In this document: positions 52,230-61,128 of the stretch, in pieces
Numbering within the stretch: position 1 is the first letter of the stretch
Layout: the number at the start of each line of letters is the position of its first letter
Source of the DNA: Argonema galeatum A003/A1
GTDB taxonomy: Bacteria > Cyanobacteriota > Cyanobacteriia > Cyanobacteriales > Aerosakkonemataceae
Length of the DNA: 64,000 nt
Direction: 5' to 3'
Assembly: GCF_023333595.1 (NCBI RefSeq)
Contig: NZ_JAIQZM010000001.1
Span: 611,251 to 675,250 of the forward strand
Notes under the pieces: generated by a model
Databases searched by the model: none
The model's input: only the letters and a program-made list of their open reading frames with translations
Told to the model about the DNA's origin: nothing
Translations under genes and position numbers: made by a program

Positions 52230-52339
52230 ACGTTAAAATTAGTGTAAGGTGCGTTGGAACGCACCCTACTGTAAAGGAAGCCGAGTAAGTAATGAATGAG
52301 TATGCAACCGAATATGCCTACAGTAATTTTCACTAAATT

Positions 52340-54547
52340 ATGACGCTAGCGAAACTTATCCATCGGGCTGTGGTTCCTATTTTTATTGGCATTATGGTTG
52401 GCTGTACTGGTAGCAACCAACAGCCTCAAGCTCGATCGCAACTAACACCAATTTCCTATGCCACCGGAGGAAATGGGTATCGCTGGGCTAACGTATCTAT
52501 AGGAGGGGGCGGCTTTGTTACGGGTATCTACCTGCATCCCCTGCAAAAGGATCTTGTTTATATCAGAACTGACGTAGGTGGTTTTTATCGTTGGAATGCA
52601 GCTTCTAAAAGCTGGATTCCATTAAATGACAGCTTTCCCCAGTCCCAGCAAACCTACTACGGCGGAGAAGCGCTAGCCGTCGATCCAAATAACCCTAATA
52701 TCGTCTACATGGCGGCGGGCAAATACTCGGCGTGGCAGCCCAAAGGCTCAATTTTTAAATCCACAAATCAGGGCAACACTTGGACAAAACTGAATATAGA
52801 CTTGGGGATGGACAGCAACGATGAGCATCGCTGGGCGGGAAATAGATTAGCTGTCGATCCGTCTAACTCTAATGTTATCTTTTTTGGTTCGCGGCACGAT
52901 GGACTGTGGAAGTCGTCGGATGCGGGAAAGACATGGGCTAAAGTTACTTCTTTTTCCCCAAATCTTACACCAAAGATTGGCATCCTGGGCATCGTGTTTG
53001 ACAAGCAGCAGCCGGGTTTAGTCTACGCCAATGTCTATGGAGACGGAATATATAAATCTGCTGACACTGGTGTTACTTGGAGCAAAATAGAGGGAAGCCC
53101 AAAGCAACCACAGCGAATAGCTGTTCCAAGCAACGGCGTATTGTATGTGACCCATATGTCCGGAGTTAGCAAATATGCGAACAAAGTTTGGAGCAATATC
53201 ACGCCTGATGGCAATCAAGCCGCTTTCAATGCGTTGGCTGTTAACCCGACTAACCCCAACCAAATAATAGTAGCCTTGGGTCAGTCAACCTATACTAAAA
53301 TATACATCAGTTCAGATGGCGGTGCTACTTGGACGGAGAAAAAGGCATCGATAAAGCACACCGTTCCTTGGTGGGATGACTCGATGTTTTCCTTATGGAC
53401 TTCCGCTATTGAATTTGACCCAAAAATTCCGGGCAAAGTTTGGTTGACTGACGGATTTGGGATTTGGCAGACAGAAAATATCAACGCGAATTCGGTGATT
53501 TGGACTAACTATCAGCAAGGACACGAAGAAATAGTTGCTTTCGCGCTGGCCGCACCTCCTAAAGGCGCTGCATTGTTGAGCGGCGTAGCCGATGTAGACG
53601 GTTTCTACCACAACAACCAACTTAACGCTTATCCGTCCAAAAGGTTTGACGGCATTGCACAATTGAATAACGCCAATCGCGATACCCACAGCATCGCCTA
53701 TTCTCAAAGCGATCCGTTGCGCGTAGTCCGCGTCGGTGGTTCCCGATGGAACTCAACCTATACAGGAGCAACTTCACTTGACGGCGGGTTGACGTGGACG
53801 AGGTTTCCTTCATTTCCAGCAAACACCGTGCCGGTGCGCGTGGCTGTATCGGCAACCAACCCAAATCTGTTCGTCGTGACTGTTAGTAAAGGTCAAGCTA
53901 TTCGCACAACCGATGGGGGAGCTAACTGGAGTGCAGTATCTGGACTGCCCAATGGCCCGGAAGGCCCGTGGTATTGGGGTCAGCCTCTGGCAGAAGATAA
54001 AGTAGATGGCAATACTTTTTACTACTACAGCGACGGCAAAGTCTACCGCAGTACTGATGGGGGTGCATCTTTCAGCGTTGTCAACTCATCGGTTCCAAGC
54101 AGTGATTGGTATGCTCTGAAAACAGTTCTAGGTGTTAAAGATGAAGTTTGGCTCAGCCTGGATTGGAAGGGTTTATTTCGATCGATAGACGGAGGTAAGA
54201 CATTCGCCAAGCTACCATCTATTGAAAGAGCGCATTTATTTGCTTTCGGGAAATCGCCGACGGGAAGCAGTACTCCCGCCCTTTATCTGTATGGTAAAGT
54301 GACTGGCATGGGCTCGGGCATCTTTCGTTCTCTTGATAGCGGACAAACGTGGGCAAGCATCGGTTCGCCCCAGAATCCTATCGGTGGTGAGCCTAATGTG
54401 ATGGAGGGAAGCTGGCAGCAATTTGGGCTGGTCTTTATAGGCACCAACGGCAGGGGAATCTTCTACGGTACTCCGGATAGTTCTAAAGCTCTCGCTGCTT
54501 TATCTTCCGCTGAATTCGGCGCTGGGCGAAGCTACAACGCTAAGTAG
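52340..54547 (+). CDS. GH74-like exported lipoprotein (xyloglucanase-type beta-propeller)
   Basis: The 735-residue protein has a lipoprotein signal with lipobox MVGC (Cys22), so it is probably anchored to a membrane. It then shows the GH74 pattern: GGGGFVTGIYLHPLQKDLVY, RTDVGGFYRW (Asp78), many Asp-box blades such as SSDAGKTWAKV and STDGGASFSVV, and GVADVDGFYHN (Asp418). Asp78 and Asp418 align by context with the two catalytic aspartates of GH74 endo-glucanases. In this locus it may trim or modify the exported polysaccharide. Actual activity on xyloglucan is unlikely; the substrate is inferred. Confidence 0.85.
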   Translation: MTLAKLIHRAVVPIFIGIMVGCTGSNQQPQARSQLTPISYATGGNGYRWANVSIGGGGFVTGIYLHPLQKDLVYIRTDVGGFYRWNAASKSWIPLNDSFPQSQQTYYGGEALAVDPNNPNIVYMAAGKYSAWQPKGSIFKSTNQGNTWTKLNIDLGMDSNDEHRWAGNRLAVDPSNSNVIFFGSRHDGLWKSSDAGKTWAKVTSFSPNLTPKIGILGIVFDKQQPGLVYANVYGDGIYKSADTGVTWSKIEGSPKQPQRIAVPSNGVLYVTHMSGVSKYANKVWSNITPDGNQAAFNALAVNPTNPNQIIVALGQSTYTKIYISSDGGATWTEKKASIKHTVPWWDDSMFSLWTSAIEFDPKIPGKVWLTDGFGIWQTENINANSVIWTNYQQGHEEIVAFALAAPPKGAALLSGVADVDGFYHNNQLNAYPSKRFDGIAQLNNANRDTHSIAYSQSDPLRVVRVGGSRWNSTYTGATSLDGGLTWTRFPSFPANTVPVRVAVSATNPNLFVVTVSKGQAIRTTDGGANWSAVSGLPNGPEGPWYWGQPLAEDKVDGNTFYYYSDGKVYRSTDGGASFSVVNSSVPSSDWYALKTVLGVKDEVWLSLDWKGLFRSIDGGKTFAKLPSIERAHLFAFGKSPTGSSTPALYLYGKVTGMGSGIFRSLDSGQTWASIGSPQNPIGGEPNVMEGSWQQFGLVFIGTNGRGIFYGTPDSSKALAALSSAEFGAGRSYNAK

Positions 54548-54730
54548 TTCTGGGGAGAGCGCTTTCGGTTTGCGATCGCCTTTTTTTGTTGTTGTCTTGG
54601 ATGACACTACCGCCGAAACCAGCGACTCGCCCGCCATCAAAACTACTGAAACTGCCAAAACGACGAAAGCGCCAGCAGTGAAGAGCAACATTACGGGTGT
54701 GGCTGTCAGATTCTTTATAGTTCTTTTCAT
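54500..54730 (-). CDS. Small single-span membrane protein (uncertain)
   Basis: The 76-residue frame starts MKRTIKNLTATPVMLLFTAG with one hydrophobic segment (about 13-38) and ends in a basic, Ser-rich tail. It overlaps the last 48 bases of the GH74-like gene in antisense. The composition (one helix plus a charged C-terminus) is what a real small membrane protein would have, but no family is recognised and the ribosome-binding site is weak. Confidence 0.45.
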   Translation of the reverse strand: MKRTIKNLTATPVMLLFTAGAFVVLAVSVVLMAGESLVSAVVSSKTTTKKGDRKPKALSPELLSVVASPSAEFSGR

Positions 54731-55027
54731 ATCACGACCCTGACTTTGGATAACTTTACTATTTCAGTTTATTGAATAGTATCCGACTCTGCATCAGTAT
54801 AAATTTGTAGTTATATACATCAAAAGGCGTAAGGTAAAAACCCGACTCTCGGTAAAAATACGGCTAAAAGCATAGGTTGGCTTATCGCGACCCCGCCGCA
54901 AATCTATAAAGCTAGGCTTGACAAAGCCAGAGAAATGAGATATGGTATCGAATTGCGTAAGGAAAACACTCGTCCGATCGCAAGACTCACAGGACTGCAT
55001 TCTACCGTTGGTTGGACAAGATTATTT

Positions 55028-56161
55028 ATGACCCTATACTACGTATCTAAGAACGGAAGCGATACCGCTAATAACGGTCTGAGTTCGGAAACTCCCTTAG
55101 CTACAGTTCAAGCTGCGTTAAACAAAGCAGTCGCCGGGGATACGGTGGCGCTGCGGGGAGGAGACACTTTTAGGGAAACCGTTAAACCAATTTCCAGCGG
55201 CACGGCTGGAAAACCGATTACAATAACTTCTTACGGTACTGGCAGAGCGACAATATCCGGTTTGGATGCAGTTTCGGGTAAGTGGGAAACTTATGCGGGT
55301 AAAATTGTCAAGAGTGCGATCGCACCCAACGGTAATTTGGGATTGGGACGCTCTCAGGTATTTATTACCGATGGCGGCACTCGCAAAATGTTAATTGAAG
55401 CTCGTTGGCCGAAAGTGCCGCCCGCAAAAAGTTTGGGCGATTTGGAATCATTTAAAGATTACGCAATTTCAGACAGCGGTAGCTTCAGAATTGACAGCGG
55501 TAATGTGGTAGAAGGAGTTAGCAATTGCACGTTCGCTCATAATTTTGATTGGAATACTACTAATGACGCAGTTTGTTTGTGGGGATTGAAAACAAACCAC
55601 ACAAATTATGGGAGTAGCGGCAACAAATTTGTAAACAATACCATTATGGGTGTGGTATTTTTGGTAGAAAGATCGGATTACTCGCAAGGGGGAACCGAAT
55701 TACGCAACAACATCGCTTATTCTTACTCTTATGGCGGAAATCCGAGTAATGTGCCTTCAGGTTTGACGCTGACAAATAATTTATTTGTTAACAACTCTTT
55801 GGCATCGAATTTGAGCGGAGACCCGGGTTGTGTTAGCCTGGAAAATTACAATCCCCTGCTGCGAAATGAATCTCAATGCGTTAATTCAGGTTGCGAAGTT
55901 GCGCCTATTTCTACATCTTCTCATATAGGCGCGTTTGAGACCGAATTGAAGTACGCGCTAAAGGGACCCGCGCCTGTCGCCGTCGTGGATTACGCGGCGA
56001 TGACCTCTCCGATAAAGGTGGAGGTAGATAATGCAAATTGTACCGACAAACAGGTGGTATCTTTCGGTCGTTTGAGTTGCGTCACGCCTGTAAGTCCCGG
56101 ATCGGGATCGGTTATTAAGGTAACTAATCCCGATGGGGAAATATACTCTTTAAAAGTGTGA
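55028..56161 (+). CDS. Right-handed beta-helix (DUF1565-like) protein, probably internally deleted
   Basis: The 377-residue protein from ATG 55028 begins MTLYYVSKNGSDTANNGLSS, with TPLATVQAALNKAVAGDTVA and RGGDTFRETVKPISSGTAGK, the start of many pectate-lyase-like beta-helix proteins. Later coils (VVEGVSNCTFAHNFDWNTTN, GNKFVNNTIMGVVFLVERSD, LTLTNNLFVNNS) are the helix end. Between them, near residue 140-160, the usual middle coils are missing, and SLGDLESFKDYAISDSGSFR joins directly to C-terminal coils, so an in-frame deletion is likely. It may bind or cleave polysaccharide. There is no obvious signal peptide. Confidence 0.75.
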   Translation: MTLYYVSKNGSDTANNGLSSETPLATVQAALNKAVAGDTVALRGGDTFRETVKPISSGTAGKPITITSYGTGRATISGLDAVSGKWETYAGKIVKSAIAPNGNLGLGRSQVFITDGGTRKMLIEARWPKVPPAKSLGDLESFKDYAISDSGSFRIDSGNVVEGVSNCTFAHNFDWNTTNDAVCLWGLKTNHTNYGSSGNKFVNNTIMGVVFLVERSDYSQGGTELRNNIAYSYSYGGNPSNVPSGLTLTNNLFVNNSLASNLSGDPGCVSLENYNPLLRNESQCVNSGCEVAPISTSSHIGAFETELKYALKGPAPVAVVDYAAMTSPIKVEVDNANCTDKQVVSFGRLSCVTPVSPGSGSVIKVTNPDGEIYSLKV

Positions 56162-56237
56162 GATCGATCCGCTAGGTTCGGAATTGGTTTTTTTAACGCA
56201 AAGGACGCAGAGGTTAGCGCAAAGGTACGCTAAGGTT

Positions 56238-56270
56238 TATAGAATTTAGATTTTAAATCTAAATTCTATA
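56238..56270. terminator. Bidirectional terminator-like 33-bp palindrome
   Basis: Two perfect 16-base arms (56238-56253 and 56255-56270) surround one central base and end directly before the complement of the stop codon of the minus-strand glycosyltransferase. The two genes are convergent, so the palindrome can end transcription from both sides. Upstream (56198-56230) lie AACGCAAAGGACGCAGAGG-type repeats common in cyanobacteria. Confidence 0.7.
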
Positions 56271-56271
56271 A

Positions 56272-57468
56272 TTAAGGGGTGCATCCAACTTCGACGGCCA
56301 TATCTGAAGGAAGTTCTGGTGCGGTGTCTGCGATTTCGTACTTGTAGGGTAGGAGCGATCGATACAATCCTAAAGTATCGGCGGTAATGCGATCCCAGTT
56401 ATAGTTTTCCTTTACGTATTTTTGGGCGTTTTTAGCCATTACTGCCAATTCTTCGGTGCGATGGATTGCCCAATTCAGTTGGCGGATGCAGGAGTTGAGG
56501 TCTCCAACTTGGAAAAGCATACCGCGATCGCGACCTACAAGTTGTTTGTGTACGGGGATGTCGCTGGCGAGTACGGGGATACCTTCCTGCATTGCTTCCA
56601 ACATCGCTAGGGGTAATCCTTCTAACTCGGAAGGAAGTACGAACAATCCAGCGCCTCGGATAATTTCTGCCAGACGCGCACCTTTGAGTTGGCCGGTGAA
56701 TACGATATCTTTATTATCGGCAGCTAGACCGCGCAGGTGTTGTGAATATTCGTCCGTATCGCTGGTATCGCCGACTAGGGCTAGTTTCCATCCTTGCGAT
56801 CGCAGCTTTTGGAAAGCTTTAATTAGGATGTCGGGGCATTTTTCGGGTACGAGTCTGCCCAGAAACATAATATAGCGCTGCTGCTCCAATCCGATCGATT
56901 TGCCGAAAGTAAAGTCGGGGTCTGACTCGCCTAAGCTGGATGCGGCGTTGGGTATATAAGTGGTGTCTCTACCGTATGTTTTTTTGAAGTAGTCTTGCAG
57001 GTCTTCGGAAACTACGATAATTTCGTCGGCGAAGCGCACAGCAGCACGTTCGCCCATTTTTATCAGTTGGCTGCAAGCTTTGTTCCATTTTGCCCGTTGC
57101 CAATCTAAACCGTGACAGGTTACGACTATTTTGGCAGAGGTAGCGAATTTTGGCAGCCAGCTAAACAAAGCCGGTCCTAAAGCGTGGAAGTGAATGATAT
57201 CGTATTTTTTGCCGGTGGATGCGTGAGCTCCGAGTCCCGAACTGAGCAAAGCGTCCATTCCTCCCATATTCAAGCAGGGTAGGGAAACTACGCGAACGCC
57301 GTTAACGTAATAATTTTCCGGCGAGTCGAAGCCAGTATAGCTGGAGCGGGCGAATAAATCTACTTCGTGTCCCCGGTCCACCGCACGCGAGTAAATTTCC
57401 TCGCAGTGATGTTCGATACCGCCTTGTTTGGCTGGTAAACCTTTAGCACCAATTACAGCTACTTTCAT
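56272..57468 (-). CDS. Glycosyltransferase family 4 (DUF1972-type N-terminus)
   Basis: The 398-residue protein starts MKVAVIGAKGLPAKQGGIEH and has HEVDLFARSSYTG, VTCHGLDWQRAKWN and the GT4 C-terminal domain: FLGRLVPEKCPDILIKAFQK, with E-x7-E in ELEGLPLAMLEAMQEGIPVL. The KGLPAKQGGIEHH N-terminus is that of rhamnosyl- and related transferases. It is cotranscribed with the gene upstream: their ends overlap by four bases (ATGA). Confidence 0.93.
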   Translation of the reverse strand: MKVAVIGAKGLPAKQGGIEHHCEEIYSRAVDRGHEVDLFARSSYTGFDSPENYYVNGVRVVSLPCLNMGGMDALLSSGLGAHASTGKKYDIIHFHALGPALFSWLPKFATSAKIVVTCHGLDWQRAKWNKACSQLIKMGERAAVRFADEIIVVSEDLQDYFKKTYGRDTTYIPNAASSLGESDPDFTFGKSIGLEQQRYIMFLGRLVPEKCPDILIKAFQKLRSQGWKLALVGDTSDTDEYSQHLRGLAADNKDIVFTGQLKGARLAEIIRGAGLFVLPSELEGLPLAMLEAMQEGIPVLASDIPVHKQLVGRDRGMLFQVGDLNSCIRQLNWAIHRTEELAVMAKNAQKYVKENYNWDRITADTLGLYRSLLPYKYEIADTAPELPSDMAVEVGCTP

Positions 57469-58712
57469 AATGAAACCCCTGTCAAATTTTTTTTGTTAAT
57501 TTTGCTCTGAGAGTTCCGCTGTTCCCAACGGTTTAGCATTTCGTTGTAGATTGCACCCACCACAGCGCTTGCTGAGTAAGGTTTCGCGGCTTTAACGCAC
57601 GCTTCGACTGGGAAATCGCCTGGTTTTAGCAGTACTTTACGCAAGGCGTCAGCAACTGCAACTGGTGTTTGTTCCTCACAGACTACTCCACTGTCAGTAG
57701 TGAGTAGCTTAGGGGTTTCACCGCATCGGGTCGTCACTATTGGCGTCCCGCAGGCGAGTGCTTCGAGAACGACTACGGGTAAACCCTCGTAGGCGCTTGT
57801 TAGTACGAAGACACTCGCTATGCGCTGTAATTGTGCCAGTTCGGCTTGGTCTAACGCTCCGAGCATTGTGACTCGATCGCATAGTCCAAGGCGATCGATC
57901 TCGAAACTTATCTCATCCTTTAAATCTCCATCGCCTGCGATCAGTAAGTGTATTTTCGGATCGTTGAGAGCGGCTAGAGAGCGTACCAGCAGGATAGGAT
58001 CTTTCTGGGGATGAAGGCGGCCCGCAAATAGAACGAACTGCGTATCTTCCGACTTACCCATCCGCATAGCCAAGTTGCGTCTTCTCCCCTCCCTTTCTTC
58101 CCAGGTCAAGGGGTAACAGACCTCGTTGTCAACTGTGTTTTTTACGTAGGAAACGCGGTCTGCTACCTCTGGGTAGCGCTGTTGGTAAAATTGCGCTGAT
58201 TCGGTATTGCAGGAGAAGATTTGGGAAAACTGGTTAATTAGCAGGCGTTCTATAGCGAAATATGCTGCTGGCAAATACCGCCAAGCGATCGCATCTTTCC
58301 CTCCAAGAGAACTCATCTGCTTATGAATATCATTGTGAATAAAAAGAGTCTTTTCTCCACGCCACTTCAGCGCTGCTACACTCGGCTCCAGTCTGTGAAA
58401 GTGCATGAAGTCCGAGGCTAGGTTACGACCGAAGAGAGCCGCAGCGTACTTAATAGTAGTAGGTATTAATCTTCTAACATTGTCATCTTTGATATTGAAC
58501 AGAGGCATAAACCGAATTGCCTTCCCCGCCACTTCGGCTTCGTGCCACTTACCCAGACCCAGGGGCTGCTCCTCGTGGCCTGTCCCTACCAACCGCACCC
58601 CAAATTCGCTCGGTGCGTACTTGACAAAATTTCGTATAACTGTTTGGATACCGCCGATACTACTGTGCCAAGGGTTAAACTGGTAAAATATCGTTAAAAC
58701 AGGTTTATTCAT
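57465..58712 (-). CDS. Glycosyltransferase family 4
   Basis: The 415-residue protein has GT-B features: YQFNPWHSSIGGIQTVIRNF at the N-terminus, VLFAGRLHPQKDPILLVRSL and the E-x7-E motif YEGLPVVVLEALACGTPIVT. It precedes the DUF1972-type transferase and overlaps it by four bases, so the two act in the same pathway, most likely repeat-unit assembly for the exopolysaccharide locus. Both are on the strand opposite to the other glycosyltransferases. Confidence 0.93.
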   Translation of the reverse strand: MNKPVLTIFYQFNPWHSSIGGIQTVIRNFVKYAPSEFGVRLVGTGHEEQPLGLGKWHEAEVAGKAIRFMPLFNIKDDNVRRLIPTTIKYAAALFGRNLASDFMHFHRLEPSVAALKWRGEKTLFIHNDIHKQMSSLGGKDAIAWRYLPAAYFAIERLLINQFSQIFSCNTESAQFYQQRYPEVADRVSYVKNTVDNEVCYPLTWEEREGRRRNLAMRMGKSEDTQFVLFAGRLHPQKDPILLVRSLAALNDPKIHLLIAGDGDLKDEISFEIDRLGLCDRVTMLGALDQAELAQLQRIASVFVLTSAYEGLPVVVLEALACGTPIVTTRCGETPKLLTTDSGVVCEEQTPVAVADALRKVLLKPGDFPVEACVKAAKPYSASAVVGAIYNEMLNRWEQRNSQSKINKKNLTGVSL

Positions 58713-59185
58713 AACTATAAGGTGGATACACTCCGTAAATACTTTATCTGTACCTGTATCTAGGGCGAGCTATTTATCTCTGCATTAATACATAGGTTAG
58801 TGGTAACTACTGGATATGGGAATAGGGAAGTAAGGAATTTCACTGAAACTTTACAAACTTTTCTGGCGTCTTCACATTACCTTTAAAATCAAGCCCGATG
58901 TGAGCAACAGGTGCGTCACGGGCAGATGTCAGCTGGCAATAAACTAAGTATAAATGCTGAGAGATGCAGTGAAAACTGCGATCGGATGGGTTTTGGTTCA
59001 AATGCTTGGGATAGCAGGCATTTCCCATGCCCAATGCCCTTTTGTCGGTTTGCCCAAAAGACCCGGTTTTCCACCACAAGTACGGGAGAGCCAATTGTGT
59101 TTGCCAACCTCTTTAAAATAGAGAATAATTTTTACATTACGCTTCCCCAACTTCAAAAGTTTAACCCCAAACTTTCACAATATTT
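58713..59185. other. Divergent region between glycosyltransferase and treZ
   Basis: About 470 bases with no convincing gene. Short frames on both strands lack domains and ribosome-binding sites. I see no strong hairpin or repeat. It should contain the promoters of the minus-strand glycosyltransferase pair and of treZ. Confidence 0.5.
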
Positions 59186-61036
59186 ATGACACCAAATCAA
59201 TCTGCCCAAAGAGTGAAAATAGGATCTTGTTATCTCGGTAACGATCGTTGCGAATTTACCGTTTGGACACCCACTCTCAAAGAGGTAGCCGTACAAATTC
59301 TATCTAAAGATAGAAGACTTGTTCCCATGCAACAAGATGAACAGGGTTACTGGAAAGTAACAGTTGATGGTGTTGCTCTAGGAACGCAGTACTATTACAA
59401 ACTAGAAGGAAATATTGACAGGGCCGATCCCGCTTCGCAGTTTCAACCCGCTGGCGTACATGGGCCTTCTGAAGTTGTCGATCGCAACACATTTGCCTGG
59501 ACTGATATGAATTGGTCTGGCGTTCCTTTGGAGGAGATGATTATTTATGAATTGCACGTAGGTACTTTCACGCAGGAAGGCACCTTTGAGTCAATGATTC
59601 CCCGACTGAAGGATTTGCGAGAGTTGGGGATAAATGCCATTGAAATTATGCCAGTGGCCCAATTTCCAGGCGATCGCAACTGGGGATACGATGGCGTCTT
59701 TCCCTTTGCCGTACAGGACTCCTACGGTGGCCCCGAAGGATTCAAAAAACTCGTTGATGCGTGTCACGAACACGGTATATCGGTAATCCTCGATGTCGTC
59801 TTCAACCACATTGGCCCCGAAGGAAATTACTTCTCAGACTTTGGCCCCTACTTCACCAACAAATATAGCGGTGATTGGGGCGACGCCATGAACTTTGACA
59901 GTCAATACAGCGATGGCGTGCGTAACTATTTCATTGAAAATGCCCTCTACTGGTTCGAGGATTATCATATAGATGGCCTGCGATTGGATGCCATCCAAGC
60001 TATTTTGGAATTTGGTGCCAGACCCTTCTTGCGGGAACTTGCAGACGCAGTTGCGATCGCATCCCAAGAAATAGGTCGCCAGCTTTATCTAATCGCCGAA
60101 AGCGATTTAAACGATGTCCGCACCATTCGCTCAAAAGAAATAGGTGGTTATGGAATAGATGCTCAATGGAACGACGATTTTCATCACTCCCTACACACCT
60201 TACTCACAGGTGAAAACGACAGATATTACCAAGATTTCGGCAAGATAGAACAGCTAGAAAAATCATACCGCGAAGGCTTTGTTTATTCCGGGCAATACGC
60301 ACCGCACAGAAAACGTCGCCACGGTAGTTCTTCCGTCGAAGAACCTGGATATCAATTTGTTGTCTTCTCCCAAACTCACGACCAAATAGGCAATCGCGTC
60401 CTGGCGGAAAGATTATCGAAACTTGTCTCTTTTGAAGGATTGAAATTAGCAGCAGGTGCCGTATTCCTTTCCGCCTTTGTTCCGTTCATTTTTATGGGTG
60501 AAGAATATGGAGAAGAAGCACCTTTCTTCTACTTCGTCAGTCATTCAGACGAGCCATTGATTGAAGCTATACGCAAAAGCAAACAAGAAGAATTTAAAGC
60601 ATTTGCCGGACGAGGCGAAATGCAAGATCCCCAGAGTCCTGACACATTCAACAAATGCAAACTTAACTGGGAAAATCGAAAAGAAGGCAAACACAAAGTT
60701 CTGTGGGAACTGCATCAGAAACTAATTCAGATGCGTCAAACAATTCCCGCCCTCAAAAAGCTCGATAAGAAGAGTTTAGAGGTGTCTAGTATCGAAGATG
60801 ACAAACTTTTGTCTATCCGCCGTTGGAGTGATGACAGCCAGATATTTGCCATCCTAAACTTCAACGACAAAGAGGTCAATTTCACGGTTGCAGCGCCATC
60901 CGGCAACTGGCAAAAGGTTTTGGACTCTTCCGATAGCAAGTGGATGGGACATGGTTCTCAATTGCCTGAAAATTTGGAATCGGGACAGGAATTGACTGTG
61001 AAACCTCAAAGTTTCGTGGTGTACGAAGTCAAATGA
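59186..61036 (+). CDS. treZ: Malto-oligosyltrehalose trehalohydrolase
   Basis: The 616-residue GH13 enzyme releases trehalose from maltooligosyl-trehalose. It has an N-terminal E-set domain (CEFTVWTPTLKEVAVQILSK), a barrel with VVFNHIGPEGNYF, nucleophile Asp268 in DGLRLDA, acid Glu305 in LIAESD and Asp399 in FSQTHDQIGNR, and a C-terminal beta domain. PFIFMGEEYGEEAPF is characteristic for TreZ. It is followed 92 bases later by treY, its pathway partner, so both act in trehalose formation, which protects against desiccation and osmotic stress. Confidence 0.95.
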   Translation: MTPNQSAQRVKIGSCYLGNDRCEFTVWTPTLKEVAVQILSKDRRLVPMQQDEQGYWKVTVDGVALGTQYYYKLEGNIDRADPASQFQPAGVHGPSEVVDRNTFAWTDMNWSGVPLEEMIIYELHVGTFTQEGTFESMIPRLKDLRELGINAIEIMPVAQFPGDRNWGYDGVFPFAVQDSYGGPEGFKKLVDACHEHGISVILDVVFNHIGPEGNYFSDFGPYFTNKYSGDWGDAMNFDSQYSDGVRNYFIENALYWFEDYHIDGLRLDAIQAILEFGARPFLRELADAVAIASQEIGRQLYLIAESDLNDVRTIRSKEIGGYGIDAQWNDDFHHSLHTLLTGENDRYYQDFGKIEQLEKSYREGFVYSGQYAPHRKRRHGSSSVEEPGYQFVVFSQTHDQIGNRVLAERLSKLVSFEGLKLAAGAVFLSAFVPFIFMGEEYGEEAPFFYFVSHSDEPLIEAIRKSKQEEFKAFAGRGEMQDPQSPDTFNKCKLNWENRKEGKHKVLWELHQKLIQMRQTIPALKKLDKKSLEVSSIEDDKLLSIRRWSDDSQIFAILNFNDKEVNFTVAAPSGNWQKVLDSSDSKWMGHGSQLPENLESGQELTVKPQSFVVYEVK

Positions 61037-61042
61037 TTGTGG

Positions 61043-61059
61043 GGTGGGCAATGCCCACC
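61043..61059. repeat. Palindrome GGTGGGCAATGCCCACC followed by TTTT
   Basis: Two perfect 8-base arms around one base, followed by TTTT, lie seven bases after treZ, resembling an intrinsic terminator or an RNA-stabilising hairpin. A related half (ATTGCCCACC) recurs at 61081-61090. It may lower treY expression relative to treZ. Confidence 0.55.
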
Positions 61060-61128
61060 TTTTGCTGTGTACTAATGGGAATTGCCCACCTTTAAACCCA
61101 AAAAATTACTTAGGAGCGATCGTTCATC

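Noticed and set aside
58840..59189. Short frames on both strands upstream of treZ
   Set aside because: They have no recognisable domains or ribosome-binding sites and overlap each other.
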